Below, one piece after another: positions 45,645 to 56,100 of a stretch of DNA of 64,000 bases. Within the stretch, counting starts at the first letter, position 1; each line of letters starts with the position of its first letter. The DNA is from Bolinopsis microptera. Its lineage: Eukaryota; Ctenophora; Tentaculata; Lobata; Bolinopsidae. The position numbers and the translations under genes were made by a program. The notes beneath the pieces were generated by a model. That model searched no databases and was not told where the DNA came from. It was given only the letters and a program-made list of their open reading frames with translations. The DNA lies in assembly GCF_026151205.1 (NCBI RefSeq), contig NC_087080.1, positions 939,812-1,003,811 of the forward strand, in the 5' to 3' direction.

Positions 45645-46890
45645 GACATTGTGACAGTTTTATGTTCTTATATGATAAGATTCTTTCACGAAAAAAAATG
45701 TTTGCATGAAATGTTTGTATTTTGCTACCGGTCTAATTTGTTAACCGTTTTGAAGATCTGATTTTCGTTTTATGCGCATGTCTTGAGGTACTTTTTGAAT
45801 AAAATTCTAAATTCTTCTTGTATTCATTTGATTATAATTTCAGAAAAACTTTTATCAATTACAAAATACAGTTTAACAATTTATGCATCAGATATAAACC
45901 CTGACCAGTGTACCAGGGTACCAGTGTACCAGGGTACCAGTGTACCAGTGTACCAGGTTACCAGTGTACCAGTGTACCAGTGTACCAGTGTACCAGTGTA
46001 CCAGTGTACCAGGTTACCAGTGTACCAGGGTACCAGTGTACCAGTGTACCAGGGTACCAGTGTACCAGTGTACCAGTGTACCAGGTTACCAGTGTACCAG
46101 TGTACCAGGGTACCAGGGTACCAGGGTACCAGTGTACCAGTGTACCAGTGTACCAGGTTACCAGTGTACCAGTGTACCAGTGTACCAGTGTACCAGTGTA
46201 CCAGTTGTACTACTAACGTTACAGAGTAGCTTAATAATTATGTTAATTGCGGCTTTGATGTTTGAGAATATGCATATTTAAATTGGCTTGCTTATTGCTC
46301 CAACTAAATGATTTGAATTAAAGTAATTGTGTTCAGATCATATATAATTTATTTCGTAGTTCGTTTAGATATTAAACCTTCCTATGATTCCTATATGATA
46401 CTTTTGAAGTGTTTTCTGGTGGTTTATTGTTAATCGTTGTGTGATATATATCAATAAATCTTCCTATGATTACTATTATGATATAATTAAAGTTTTAATT
46501 TTTTTCTGAATAGATTTGTTTTTGAGATGATTTAGTTGTTTGTTGCTGGATATTTTCACCTCACCCTTTAGAACCGCTCTGACATGGTTAGTACCTGACA
46601 CTTGTGTCAGTTGCTAACCATATGGGCGGTATACAAGCACATTATTTCATTTCATTCATAGTTGAACACATACAAATGGATAATATGAGTATGACTCGTT
46701 TTTGTGAATTTAAACATCTGCTACCAATATTTGTTGTTAACCATACCACATACATTGGATCCAGACAAAAAACCTTGACAGACGCAGTTGACTATTTTAT
46801 TTAGATAATTTGTCTTATATTTTATGTACCATGAAAAAACTAGAAACTCTAATATATTTAATCTTATGTAATTCTCTAATTTTGTGATAC
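45645..46890. other. DCAKD downstream region
   Basis: No supported gene. Two AATAAA motifs (about 45798 and 46454) are possible polyadenylation signals. The centre is an 8-bp array. The right part is AT-rich unique sequence. Confidence 0.5.
45905..46206. repeat. 8-bp array GTACCAGT / GTACCAGG, about 37 copies
   Basis: The last base of the unit alternates T/G and occasional TTACCAG units occur. The word AGGTAC, a donor-like sequence, recurs throughout. The unit resembles the GTAACCAG array at 56837. Confidence 0.95.
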
Positions 46891-49258
46891 TTACTTACTT
46901 GTACTTGATTAGGTCTCCTCAATCATTCGAGTGGCCTGCACCAATGAACTCCCGTTTGTGACGTATCATCTCCCTCCAAAGTTTGCGGTCACTAGCCATC
47001 TCGCTCGCTCCTTCTAGGTCTATGTCAGTGTTTCCTGTAAATGCTGCAGCATCTTCCAGCAAACATTTCCTCCAGTTCTTTCTTGGACGGCCCCTAGATC
47101 TTCTCCCATGGGCAGGGGTCCAGTTAAGCAGGTACTTAGGAAGCCTAGTGTCTGGCATTCTGGTGACATGGCCAAACCAACGCAGGCGGTTTGCTCCTAT
47201 GTACGTCTCTACTGGATTTATCTTTGCACGCTCCAGCACTTCAGTGTTTCTAACCCGATCGAGCCATCTTATCCTAAGTATTCTCCTCAAGCAACGCTGA
47301 TGGAACACCTCAAAGCGATGTAGCTGCTTTTTGGTTGTGTTCCAAACCTCACTACCATATAGCAATATTGTCAAAACCGCTGCCTTATAAATCCTGATCT
47401 TTGTATAAGACTGGATGTTGCGGTTTTTCCATATATTACTCAGTTGATTGAAGGCTCCGGAAGCTTTCTGAATCCTCGCTGACAGCTCACGGTCGATAGT
47501 ACCGTCGCTGGAAATAATTGTACCTAAGTACGTAAAGTCACTAACTTGCTGCACTGGCGTGTCTTCAACAGTGATGTTCACTGTGGCTTCTTTCGTGTAT
47601 GGCCGTTGAGAGGTTGCTTTACCAATGACCATAGCCTCAGTCTTTTTACCATTGATTCTGAGACCTCCCTGGGCACCATACATACACAAAAGGTCAGTTG
47701 TTTCTTGAAGACCTTCCTCGCTGTTATCCAGTACAGCCATGTCATCTGCATAATCTGTATCTAACACAGTGATATCATCAACAAGCGGACTGATAGATCT
47801 TTGAAGAACCGCTCCGTGGGACACCACTTTGTTGCTTTCTGTTCTCTCAGCAGCCACATTGAGGCAGACATTAAAAAGTGGAGGACCCTGAATGTCTCCT
47901 TGGCCACTGCCTGAACTTACTTCAAACCATTCTGATAGTTCACCATTGTGTCTAACAGCACTAACAGTTCCATTAAAGAATGCCTGTATTATTCGAATGT
48001 ATTTACATGGCAGGCCATAATGACTGAAAGCTTTCCAAATATAATTCCTGTCGATGGAATCAAAAGCTGCCTTGAAGTCCACAAAATTTACATACAGGGG
48101 GAGATTATATTCAATGCAGTTATGTATAATAGTGCGGAGTGAATAAATCTGATCAATGCATGATCTGTTCTTTCTAAACCCACACTGATTGTCTCGTAGC
48201 AAACTTTCTAAACCGTCACTCATGCGTTGTAATATGATGATTTGATACAGTTTAGATGCTGTAGATCTTAGAGTGATCCCCCTATTATTGGAGCAATGAG
48301 AGGTATCACCCTTCTTTGGTACAATTATCACGATGCCTTTCAACCAGTCGTCAGGCACTGCTTCTGAATTCCAAACTTTAGAGAACAATTTCTCCATCCT
48401 ATCCACAAGACCACTTGCCCCATACTTTAACTGCTCATTAGAGATTTCGTCGATCCCAGCACTTTTGTGGTTCTTCAATTTTTTGAGACAGTTTAAAATC
48501 TCAAGTCTAGTGGGGGGACCATCACCATCACCAAGATAAGGAAAGCATGGAACCACTTCAAGATGGTCCAGGTCAGACAGATCCGCATTCGTGGGAGGAG
48601 GGTTTAATAGCTCCGAAAAATGTTCTCCCCATCTCTCTCTCTGAGCAGAGGGATCAGCAATCAACTTCCCGGATTTGTCTCTTACAGCAGTTGATTTTCG
48701 ATTCTTCTTACCGGACAGTGTTTTTATCCGTTGCCAGACTTCCCTTTGCCGGCCATGGACAGCAGCTGTTTCCAGATCTGCTGCAACTCTAAGAGCCCAA
48801 TTCTCGTCGTCTTTCCTGCAGCTCTTTTTGACAAGTTTGTTGGCCCGAGAATACTCGCTCCTATTGTTGTTGTCACTAGGCGCCATCTGTTTAATCTTAC
48901 TGCGTTCGGCAATAAGGTTTTTTGTCTCCTGAGACAAATGCTGCTGCTTTCTACGCCGGGGGCGCTCACCCAGTACCTCCATAGACACTTCTTTAATAGT
49001 ATCCTTAACTAATGTCCATTCTCCATCAAGATTCTCCTCCATTGGTAGGCAGCTAAAACGATTTTGAAGAGCAATGCAGTACTCTTCAACCTTGGACTGA
49101 TCTCTAAGATTCTCAATTGCTGGAGATATCCTACGAGAGGCGTTCAGTTTTTGAACTGCCATAAGTTTGACTCTAAATTGACCTCGAACCAAATAATGAT
49201 CGGAGCCAATGTCTGCACCCCTGCATGATCTTACGTCAAGTAGAGAGTGACTCCACTA
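46890..49258 (-). mobile_element. 5'-truncated non-LTR retrotransposon (LINE 1 in this window)
   Basis: The minus-strand frame opens at about 49258, within the last residues of an apurinic-type endonuclease (RGADIGSDHYLVRGQFRV), and runs to a stop at 46919. It is followed by a short AAGTAAGTAAGTAT tail at the 3' end. Loss of the 5' end and a simple-repeat tail are typical products of incomplete target-primed reverse transcription. It lies between DCAKD and the lectin gene. Confidence 0.88.
46919..49255 (-). CDS. Reverse transcriptase polyprotein of LINE 1, intact frame from the endonuclease end
   Basis: About 780 codons without a stop. Order: end of the endonuclease, a linker, then RT motifs VIIVPKKGD and NNRGITL, QCGFRKNRSCIDQI, NFVDFKAAFDSIDR (first catalytic Asp), SGQGDIQGPPLF, and DYADDMAV (catalytic YADD, about residue 482 counted from 49192). 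The C-terminal part has LRWFGHVTRMPDTRLPKYLL and a basic RRSRGRPRKNWR segment found in many invertebrate LINEs. No retroviral domains are present. The frame has survived intact, so insertion is fairly recent. Clade not assigned. Confidence 0.88.
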   Translation of the reverse strand, partial: WSHSLLDVRSCRGADIGSDHYLVRGQFRVKLMAVQKLNASRRISPAIENLRDQSKVEEYCIALQNRFSCLPMEENLDGEWTLVKDTIKEVSMEVLGERPRRRKQQHLSQETKNLIAERSKIKQMAPSDNNNRSEYSRANKLVKKSCRKDDENWALRVAADLETAAVHGRQREVWQRIKTLSGKKNRKSTAVRDKSGKLIADPSAQRERWGEHFSELLNPPPTNADLSDLDHLEVVPCFPYLGDGDGPPTRLEILNCLKKLKNHKSAGIDEISNEQLKYGASGLVDRMEKLFSKVWNSEAVPDDWLKGIVIIVPKKGDTSHCSNNRGITLRSTASKLYQIIILQRMSDGLESLLRDNQCGFRKNRSCIDQIYSLRTIIHNCIEYNLPLYVNFVDFKAAFDSIDRNYIWKAFSHYGLPCKYIRIIQAFFNGTVSAVRHNGELSEWFEVSSGSGQGDIQGPPLFNVCLNVAAERTESNKVVSHGAVLQRSISPLVDDITVLDTDYADDMAVLDNSEEGLQETTDLLCMYGAQGGLRINGKKTEAMVIGKATSQRPYTKEATVNITVEDTPVQQVSDFTYLGTIISSDGTIDRELSARIQKASGAFNQLSNIWKNRNIQSYTKIRIYKAAVLTILLYGSEVWNTTKKQLHRFEVFHQRCLRRILRIRWLDRVRNTEVLERAKINPVETYIGANRLRWFGHVTRMPDTRLPKYLLNWTPAHGRRSRGRPRKNWRKCLLEDAAAFTGNTDIDLEGASEMASDRKLWREMIRHKREFIGAGHSND

Positions 49259-49259
49259 T

Positions 49260-50880
49260 AGCATATACAGCATGATATAATTACAAATTAATATTAATAT
49301 AATAACAAATTAATATTAATATAATTACAAATTAATATTAATATAATTACAAATAAAATTAATATTAATATAATCATATTAATACTTTGTATTTGTGAGT
49401 TTATTTGATTTTGATGTGTTTGAATATATAATTATAAGTGTTTCCCTTGTTTAGATCACAATGCTGGCAAGCATTACCGTCGCCCTTATATTCACAATAC
49501 TATTTACCCCCTATACTAGTATATCCCCTTTATTGTTTTCCAGGCATTAAGATTCATCGAAAGTAGTTCAGCAGGCATATTTAAGTTCAAAACATTCTAA
49601 TTCAATGTTAAAGATGACAGGAATAAGAAATAGTTATGTGGAGGTTTTTAAGAAATTTGCGCAAAATACGCGCCAGCATGTTATACGAAATTAGGTAAAA
49701 AACCCAAAATCGCCATATTCAGGTGCCTTAAAAACCATGTTAAAACTGAGTTAGAGATATGAAACTTTGCAGGGCGTCTAGACCTTGTCCAAATCGACTG
49801 TAAAAAAAATTTCATGTTTCAGGAGTATCGGCAAGTGGGTTTTCTGGAACCCCTGTTTTACAACAGATTGTCGTGAAGTATATATATATATTATATATAT
49901 ATAGACGCTTTTGCAGTCAATTATAGCCTACATTTAAGTGTCCGTAGATTCAAAAGTATAAAAGATACAGTCATTTCGAACCACAGGTCTTGAAGATAAT
50001 CGTTTACACTCTAGTTTCCATTATATTAAAAAATAATTTAACGTCATCATCATCACTTGATGACGTCATCAAGTTAAGTGTTTTTAAAACTTGGTTTTTA
50101 ACAAAATAACAACTTTTCAAATCGATTTTAAACCATTAAGGAGTAATTTTATTCAAAATCTAAGGACATCTTTACCTTAGATAATTGTTCAAGCATTCTG
50201 AAAATCTACCGGAAAATTTTCCTACCTTGCTCCTTCATAAAGATATTCGCTATTGAAGTTAGTGCTTTTTTGAAGAATAATTTTATAAAAATACAAAAGT
50301 TGTGAATTAGTATTCTCTGGTGTTGGGCCATCCCTTGAGTTGTGGAGCTCGATTGTGCTTTCTAAAGGTCTAAATTGTGTTATAGGCTAGTTTTAAAGTT
50401 GAAAATCGAAAAGTTGCACACGTGGGGACACGCCCAAATTGATAGAAAATTGCTAAAATTACTGAAAATTGCTGTTTTCACCATTTTTATCAACTTTGGA
50501 GTCCCGTTGTGATCCAAGTTCTATATGAAATCTTCTGAAACTTTGCATGCTTATTAAATTATATATAAAATACTGCTATGCAAAAATTTACGGTGATTCA
50601 ATATTGTATGCGCACGCAACGTCCGCTCAAAGTTTGCACGTGCGAAAGGTGAGAATTTTGCTCATTCGTGATTTCGAATAAATTCTGCTTTCCCGCGATA
50701 TTTAAATGGAATTATATATCAATTTAATGCCAACTTGAATGAGTAAAAAGTGCCATATTCAGTCAGGTAAAATTTCGAAATCGATGAAATTACCTCCTAA
50801 TTATTAATATAAATATTAATGAAGTTATGAGTTTACATTTCGGCTTTGTAAATTATCCTGACATTATAATCAAAAAGAGA
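49260..50880. other. Intergenic region with AATATTAAT repeats and possible old repeat
   Basis: An AATTAATATTAATATAAT repeat occupies 49280-49380. From about 49640 to 50800 the text has internal echoes, such as GAAACTTTGCA at 49757 and 50537, suggesting an old non-coding interspersed repeat. No ORF of note. Confidence 0.45.
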
Positions 50881-50883
50881 TGA

Positions 50884-51221
50884 TATTTGACCAAAACCCA
50901 TAATCATGGGTAGAGTGTACCGCTGCCAGTGTCTCTCTTTTCCAAACAAAAGGAAATGATATTAATTTGAATAACCGTCCGCAAATGCAAATTGATACCG
51001 AGAATGAAATCGGTCGCTCGCTTTTTCCATTCGATCACGGCTTACGAATTGTAATTGGTAATAAAGCTTATTGATTAGAAAAAGCGAGCGACCGATTTCA
51101 TTCTCGGTATCAATTTGCATTTGCGGACGGTTATTCAAATTAATATCATTTCCTTTTGTTTGGAAAAGAGAGACACTGGCAGCGGTACACTCTACCCATG
51201 ATTATGGGTTTTGGTCAAATA
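50884..51221. repeat. Inverted repeat with 144-bp, virtually perfect arms and a 50-bp loop
   Basis: Arms 50884-51027 and 51078-51221 are reverse complements with no mismatch that I found. The ends read TATTTGACCAAAACCC on one side and GGGTTTTGGTCAAATA on the other. Such a structure is a foldback transposon or a recent inverted duplication, and a transcript would form a long double-stranded RNA. A target duplication was not evident. Confidence 0.92.
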
Positions 51222-51344
51222 CGTACTACTTGTTTAGATACTACTATAGTTCATATTTAGAGATATTAAATTGATGAAATAACTAAATAAGGTGAACATA
51301 TTTAAAGAAATTATTACTCATACTGCAAGTAAATGAGTTTCAAT

Positions 51345-51395
51345 CACAGCTTCAATCACAGCTTCAATCACAGCTTCAATCACAGCTTCAATCTG
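51345..51395. repeat. 12-bp array CTTCAATCACAG, about 4.5 copies
   Basis: A short direct repeat just upstream of the triplicated block, of no visible function. Confidence 0.85.
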
Positions 51396-51420
51396 TTAGA
51401 GTGTTTATGGTGTTGCAACT

Positions 51421-53060
51421 TACTCTGGAGGGGCTGACGCTCTTAGAGCAAGCTCAAGATCCTGACTATGATTATAAATCATTCATCTTAGACTTAATAT
51501 TTACTCATTTTGAAAGCGATTAATATCCAACTTGGTTATTACACCACAATATACTTAACGGGTGATACTCGTAAAATATTTGTTCCATATATTACCGTCG
51601 ACGAGTCCAACTCGGCGCGCGTCCTGGTAGGTTGTAAAGCTACAACAATATACTGTCTGAGCCGCACGAAAACTAAAAGTTGTCAACTCGTTCACTTAGG
51701 TCTTGGAGCACAGACTGTGACTTTACAGTAACCTGTCTAACCTTGCGAAGGATGCTCCGGTCTCCCGCGAGGGACACGCGGTGCCTCACTGCCATATGTT
51801 CAACATGAGCCGGTGGTTTTACTATATTTATCTAACTCCAAGTTAATTTGAGACAAAGAAAAAGTTCAACTAAGGATCTCACTATACAGATACTTGACTC
51901 ATTTTTATGTCAAGGCCTCTAACTGCTAACCAGAGCCCTTTCGCTTGCAGTAGCGCGCGACCGTCGAAGTATTCTATTTGTACTGAAACAAGCGCGTCAC
52001 GCAGTACGCGTAGACACATGGCTATGTGAAAGGAGGGGCTGACGCTTAGAGCAAGCTCAAGATATTCCTGAGACCTGACTATGATTATAAATCATTCATC
52101 TTAGACTTAATATTTACTCATTTTGAAAGCGATTAATATCCAACCTGGTTATTACTAGACTCTTAAATTTTATCCTTCGAACAGCTGTTGAGCAATGAAA
52201 CGCAAACATAATTTTAGCAAAATGAATATATTTCTTTTATCTTCAGCATTTAATCAGTCACATAATCTCAAATTATTTGTTATATAGTAGTGTTGAAAGT
52301 ATTAAAACCCTGGTTATTACACCACAATATACTGCCTGAGCCGCACGAAAACTAAAAGTTGTCAACTGATCGTTCACAGCTTAGGTCTTGGAGCGCATAC
52401 TGTGACTTTACACTTACTGTGACTTTACACTTACCTGTCTAATAAGCAGGATGCTCTGGTCCCCCGCGAGGGACACGGTGCCTCACTGCCATATGTTCAA
52501 CATGAGCCGGTGGTTTTACTATATTTATCTAAGAATTAATTTGAGACAAAGAAAAAGTTCAACTAAGGATCTCACTATACTTGACTCATTTTTATGTCAA
52601 GGCTTGCTCTAACCAGAACCCTCTCGCTCACAATTCTACTTGTATTGTGAAACAACTCAACAAGCGCGTCACGCAGTACGCGTAGACACATGGCTATGAC
52701 GTGAATGGAGGGGCTGACGCTTAGAGCGAGCAAGCTCAAGATCCTGACTAAGATTATAAATCATTCATCTTAGACTTACTATTTACTCATTTTGAAAGCG
52801 ATTAATATCCAACCTGGTTATTACTGTACCACAATCACAATATACTGTCTGAGCCGCACGAAAACTAAAAGTTGTCAACTTGTTCACAGCTTAGGTCTTG
52901 GAGCACAGAGTGTGACTTTACACTGCACCAACCTTGCTCCAGTCTCCCGAGGGACACGGTGCCTCACTGCCATATGTTCAACATGAACTGGTGGTTTTAT
53001 GACAAACGAAAAAGTTCAACTAAGGATGTTACTATACTTGACTCATTTTGATGTGGTTAT
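51421..53060. repeat. Degenerate triplication, unit about 0.6 kb
   Basis: Three copies begin GGAGGGGCTGACGCT at 51428, 52034 and 52708 and share, in order, AAGCTCAAGAT, TATAAATCATTCATCTTAGA, CATTTTGAAAGCGATTAATA, GAGCCGCACGAAAACTAAAA, CTTAGGTCTTGGAGC and GCCATATGTTCAACATGA. The second copy carries an insertion of about 150 bp near 52,160-52,310, flanked by CCTGGTTATTAC on both sides. The third copy is shorter. No conserved protein frame runs through the copies. Confidence 0.85.
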
Positions 53061-53154
53061 TGGATTAGAGAAATTAATTTATAAAGATCAAGAGCTCACT
53101 TTTACAATCAATTTCTTATTTGTACGTAAGTCGGTTAGAACTCAGTTGTTCGAG

Positions 53155-56100
53155 ATGGGGCGACTATTTTCTGTCACTCTTTTTGGATTGATTCATGTGC
53201 TTTGGGCCAGTCGTAAGTTAGATGTTTATTTTTTCTACAAGCCGTGTTTACAGGATGGACTACTATCTACCTTATCCGACTTTATTTGAACGGACAATAA
53301 TTGGGCGCTGGAGGCACTAGCGCTCATTTTAATGTCCGTTCAATTAAATTATGTCTGTTCACGCAACTTCCGGTCGAATAACGGCCGATAACGGATAAGG
53401 TAGTTCCACATCAATGATAGTTTTATACTTCAACTACAAACTCTGCGAACAATAAAACTTTCAGAAAATCACATTTTTGATGCTGAGAAGGGTGTTGAGT
53501 ACAAGTTGAACAAGCAATTAGAGGCTGGTGACGTCATCAAGGCTTGGGGTGTTTACAAGGATGATTCCACCTCAAAATTCAGGTACACAGACCTCTTGTT
53601 TTAGTGATAAGTGACAGAATGAATGAAACTCTGACGTAGATTAAAACATAACCTTAGCGGACTTTATTCCGCCGCATCAAGTCCGACCGATTTAAAATCC
53701 GTTCGAATTTTCGACTACCATGTATGTACGTTCAAATAAATTATGGCGCCCATAATTATATCCACCCAAAATAATGTTCTTCCAAACAATGTCTGCCCAA
53801 ACAAAGTCCATGATAAGGTATTACATGATCATATCATTAATAATTATTTTTCAGTGTCAACATCCGAGGATCAAGTTCACTGTATCACCTTCACGTAGAC
53901 TTCCGTCCTTTTAACAACGTAGTGGTCCTGAACAACTACAATAACGGGTGGAAAACTGAGATCAGGTACTAACTGATAGAAATCTTAATTTCCATATGAT
54001 AAATCTGAAATCTAATTTACCACTATATTAGTAAAGTTTATATATTTTTGATACCATGCTTGCTTGGAATCCCTGAGTAATCACTGAGTAATCACTGAGT
54101 AACCGCGGAGTACTGTTATCAAACAGGATAGCAGTAGTACAGTAGTACACACGAACACGGTTAATATATCTGGATAGTACCGAACCATATTGTTTTTAAT
54201 TCTGATACGAGACAGGGATTTCTTACTGTCACGTGTCAAAACAAATACGATACACCTGTTGTACACCTTGGCTAACACTGCAAGCAAATAATAATTTAAA
54301 TTTAAATTTCAATTTCAATAATTTTTTAGATTTTACTGATATAAACTACCACCTCGTGTCGCCAGGCCAGGATTTAGCAAAAGTAACTTTGCTGCGAATA
54401 CCTTGTTCGAGGTGAAGATAGAGGTTACAGACAGCGAATACAAGATCTATTTCAACGGAGAGCAGCTGTCTCTTACTTTCCCTCATGCGGGTCGTGAGGA
54501 TATGAAGACAGCTAACCATGGCAAGTGGTTTAAGTTTACGGAAAGGGGGTTTATAGTTCCAAAATTTGACTTACGTAATATTTGAACGATGCTTTAATTT
54601 ATATCAAGGTGGCATGTAGCTACATCGGCAAACAAAATCACATCAAAAAAGTTAATATTTAGTAATATGTGAACGACATCTTACACAAAACCTCCACAGT
54701 AACCATGGTAACTATAATCTCCACAGTTGTTCTGCACGGAGGCAGCAACGGCTTCAAATGGACATCCCTACAACTCCCTAACGGACAACTAACCAGCTCT
54801 GGCGGTCCCTTCTCCACCTCAACTGGAGTAAAGAACTATCTGGAACAACCTCTAGCTGTAGGAGACGTTGTGTCTGCGTGGGGTATCTATGCTACTGGTT
54901 CAAGCAAGTTCAGTGTCAATTTTATGATGGAGAATGGACAGTATTTTATGATCCACGTTGATTTCAGACCCCCTCCAAGCGAGAATAAGGTATGGTTAAT
55001 TTATTAATTAATTAATTAATTAATTAATAAACATTAGCCGTAGTTTATAAATATAAGTCTGATCAGAATTGTTTGTTTTCTTTTCGAACCAGCTAAACTT
55101 ATATTTTATCAATAGCCTGTGATCGTTGTTTCATTAATGAGGAAATGAAAGTCTCGCTATTTATATTCTACGACTAACCAATGCACTTAGTAAACAACTA
55201 AAACTACCACTAGGTTGTACTCAACTCCAAGAAACAGGCTGGCTGGGAAACTGAACTCCGTACCGCCCTGCCAGACTTTCAAAACGGCAAGTCCTTCAAA
55301 GTGGACGTCAAATGCCTTGAGGGCGAGTTTGAAGTCTACCACAACGGTAACAAACTGGGATCTACCTTCCCTTACAGGACGGGGTTTGCTCTTGAAGATG
55401 TTAAGTTTGTGTGGCTACTTGGAGGTAGTCTTGGGATGGTCTGGACTGATATTGCTCTTCCCATTCAAGTTCGTTCAACTAATTTAACGCTATTGACGCT
55501 ATATCACTTCAAACACAAGAAAATAGTGCTGTCGGACAGACGTGATACCGACGTTGAATATGGACACGTGATTTATCTACTGACTTTAATTTTACAATTA
55601 TCATCATTCACTCTATTCATGACAAAACTATAAATTTTATTTTTCATTCCAGTCGATATCCGGGGAAGTATCTCTGGAGATGGTATCAGCTAGCCAGAGT
55701 AGTATGGGTTGGAACGGAGACGCAGGCAGAGGGATTGATGGTAACACTAATGGTGACTACTGGGCTAACTCGTGTACCCACTCCAGGGGAGCCAAGGATA
55801 ATTGGTGGATGGCTACTTTGGCTGGGAACTCTGCAGTGAGCAAGGTTGTTATTCACAACAGGGTTGATTGCTGCTCAGAGAGGATCAATGGTGCTAAGGT
55901 TAGACTTTTACAACTTTTAAAAGTTTCTTGAATTTGTAGCGTATATTTGACGCTTTAAAAGTTAAGAGCAGTTTTAAATTTGATTGATATTCTCTTCAAA
56001 TACCCAAACATCTTCAAATCTTTAATTCCACTTGTCTCATGCAAAATCTTTATAGGTGTATGTAGGGGAGGTGTATTGCGGTGAAGTGGTATACGAAGCG

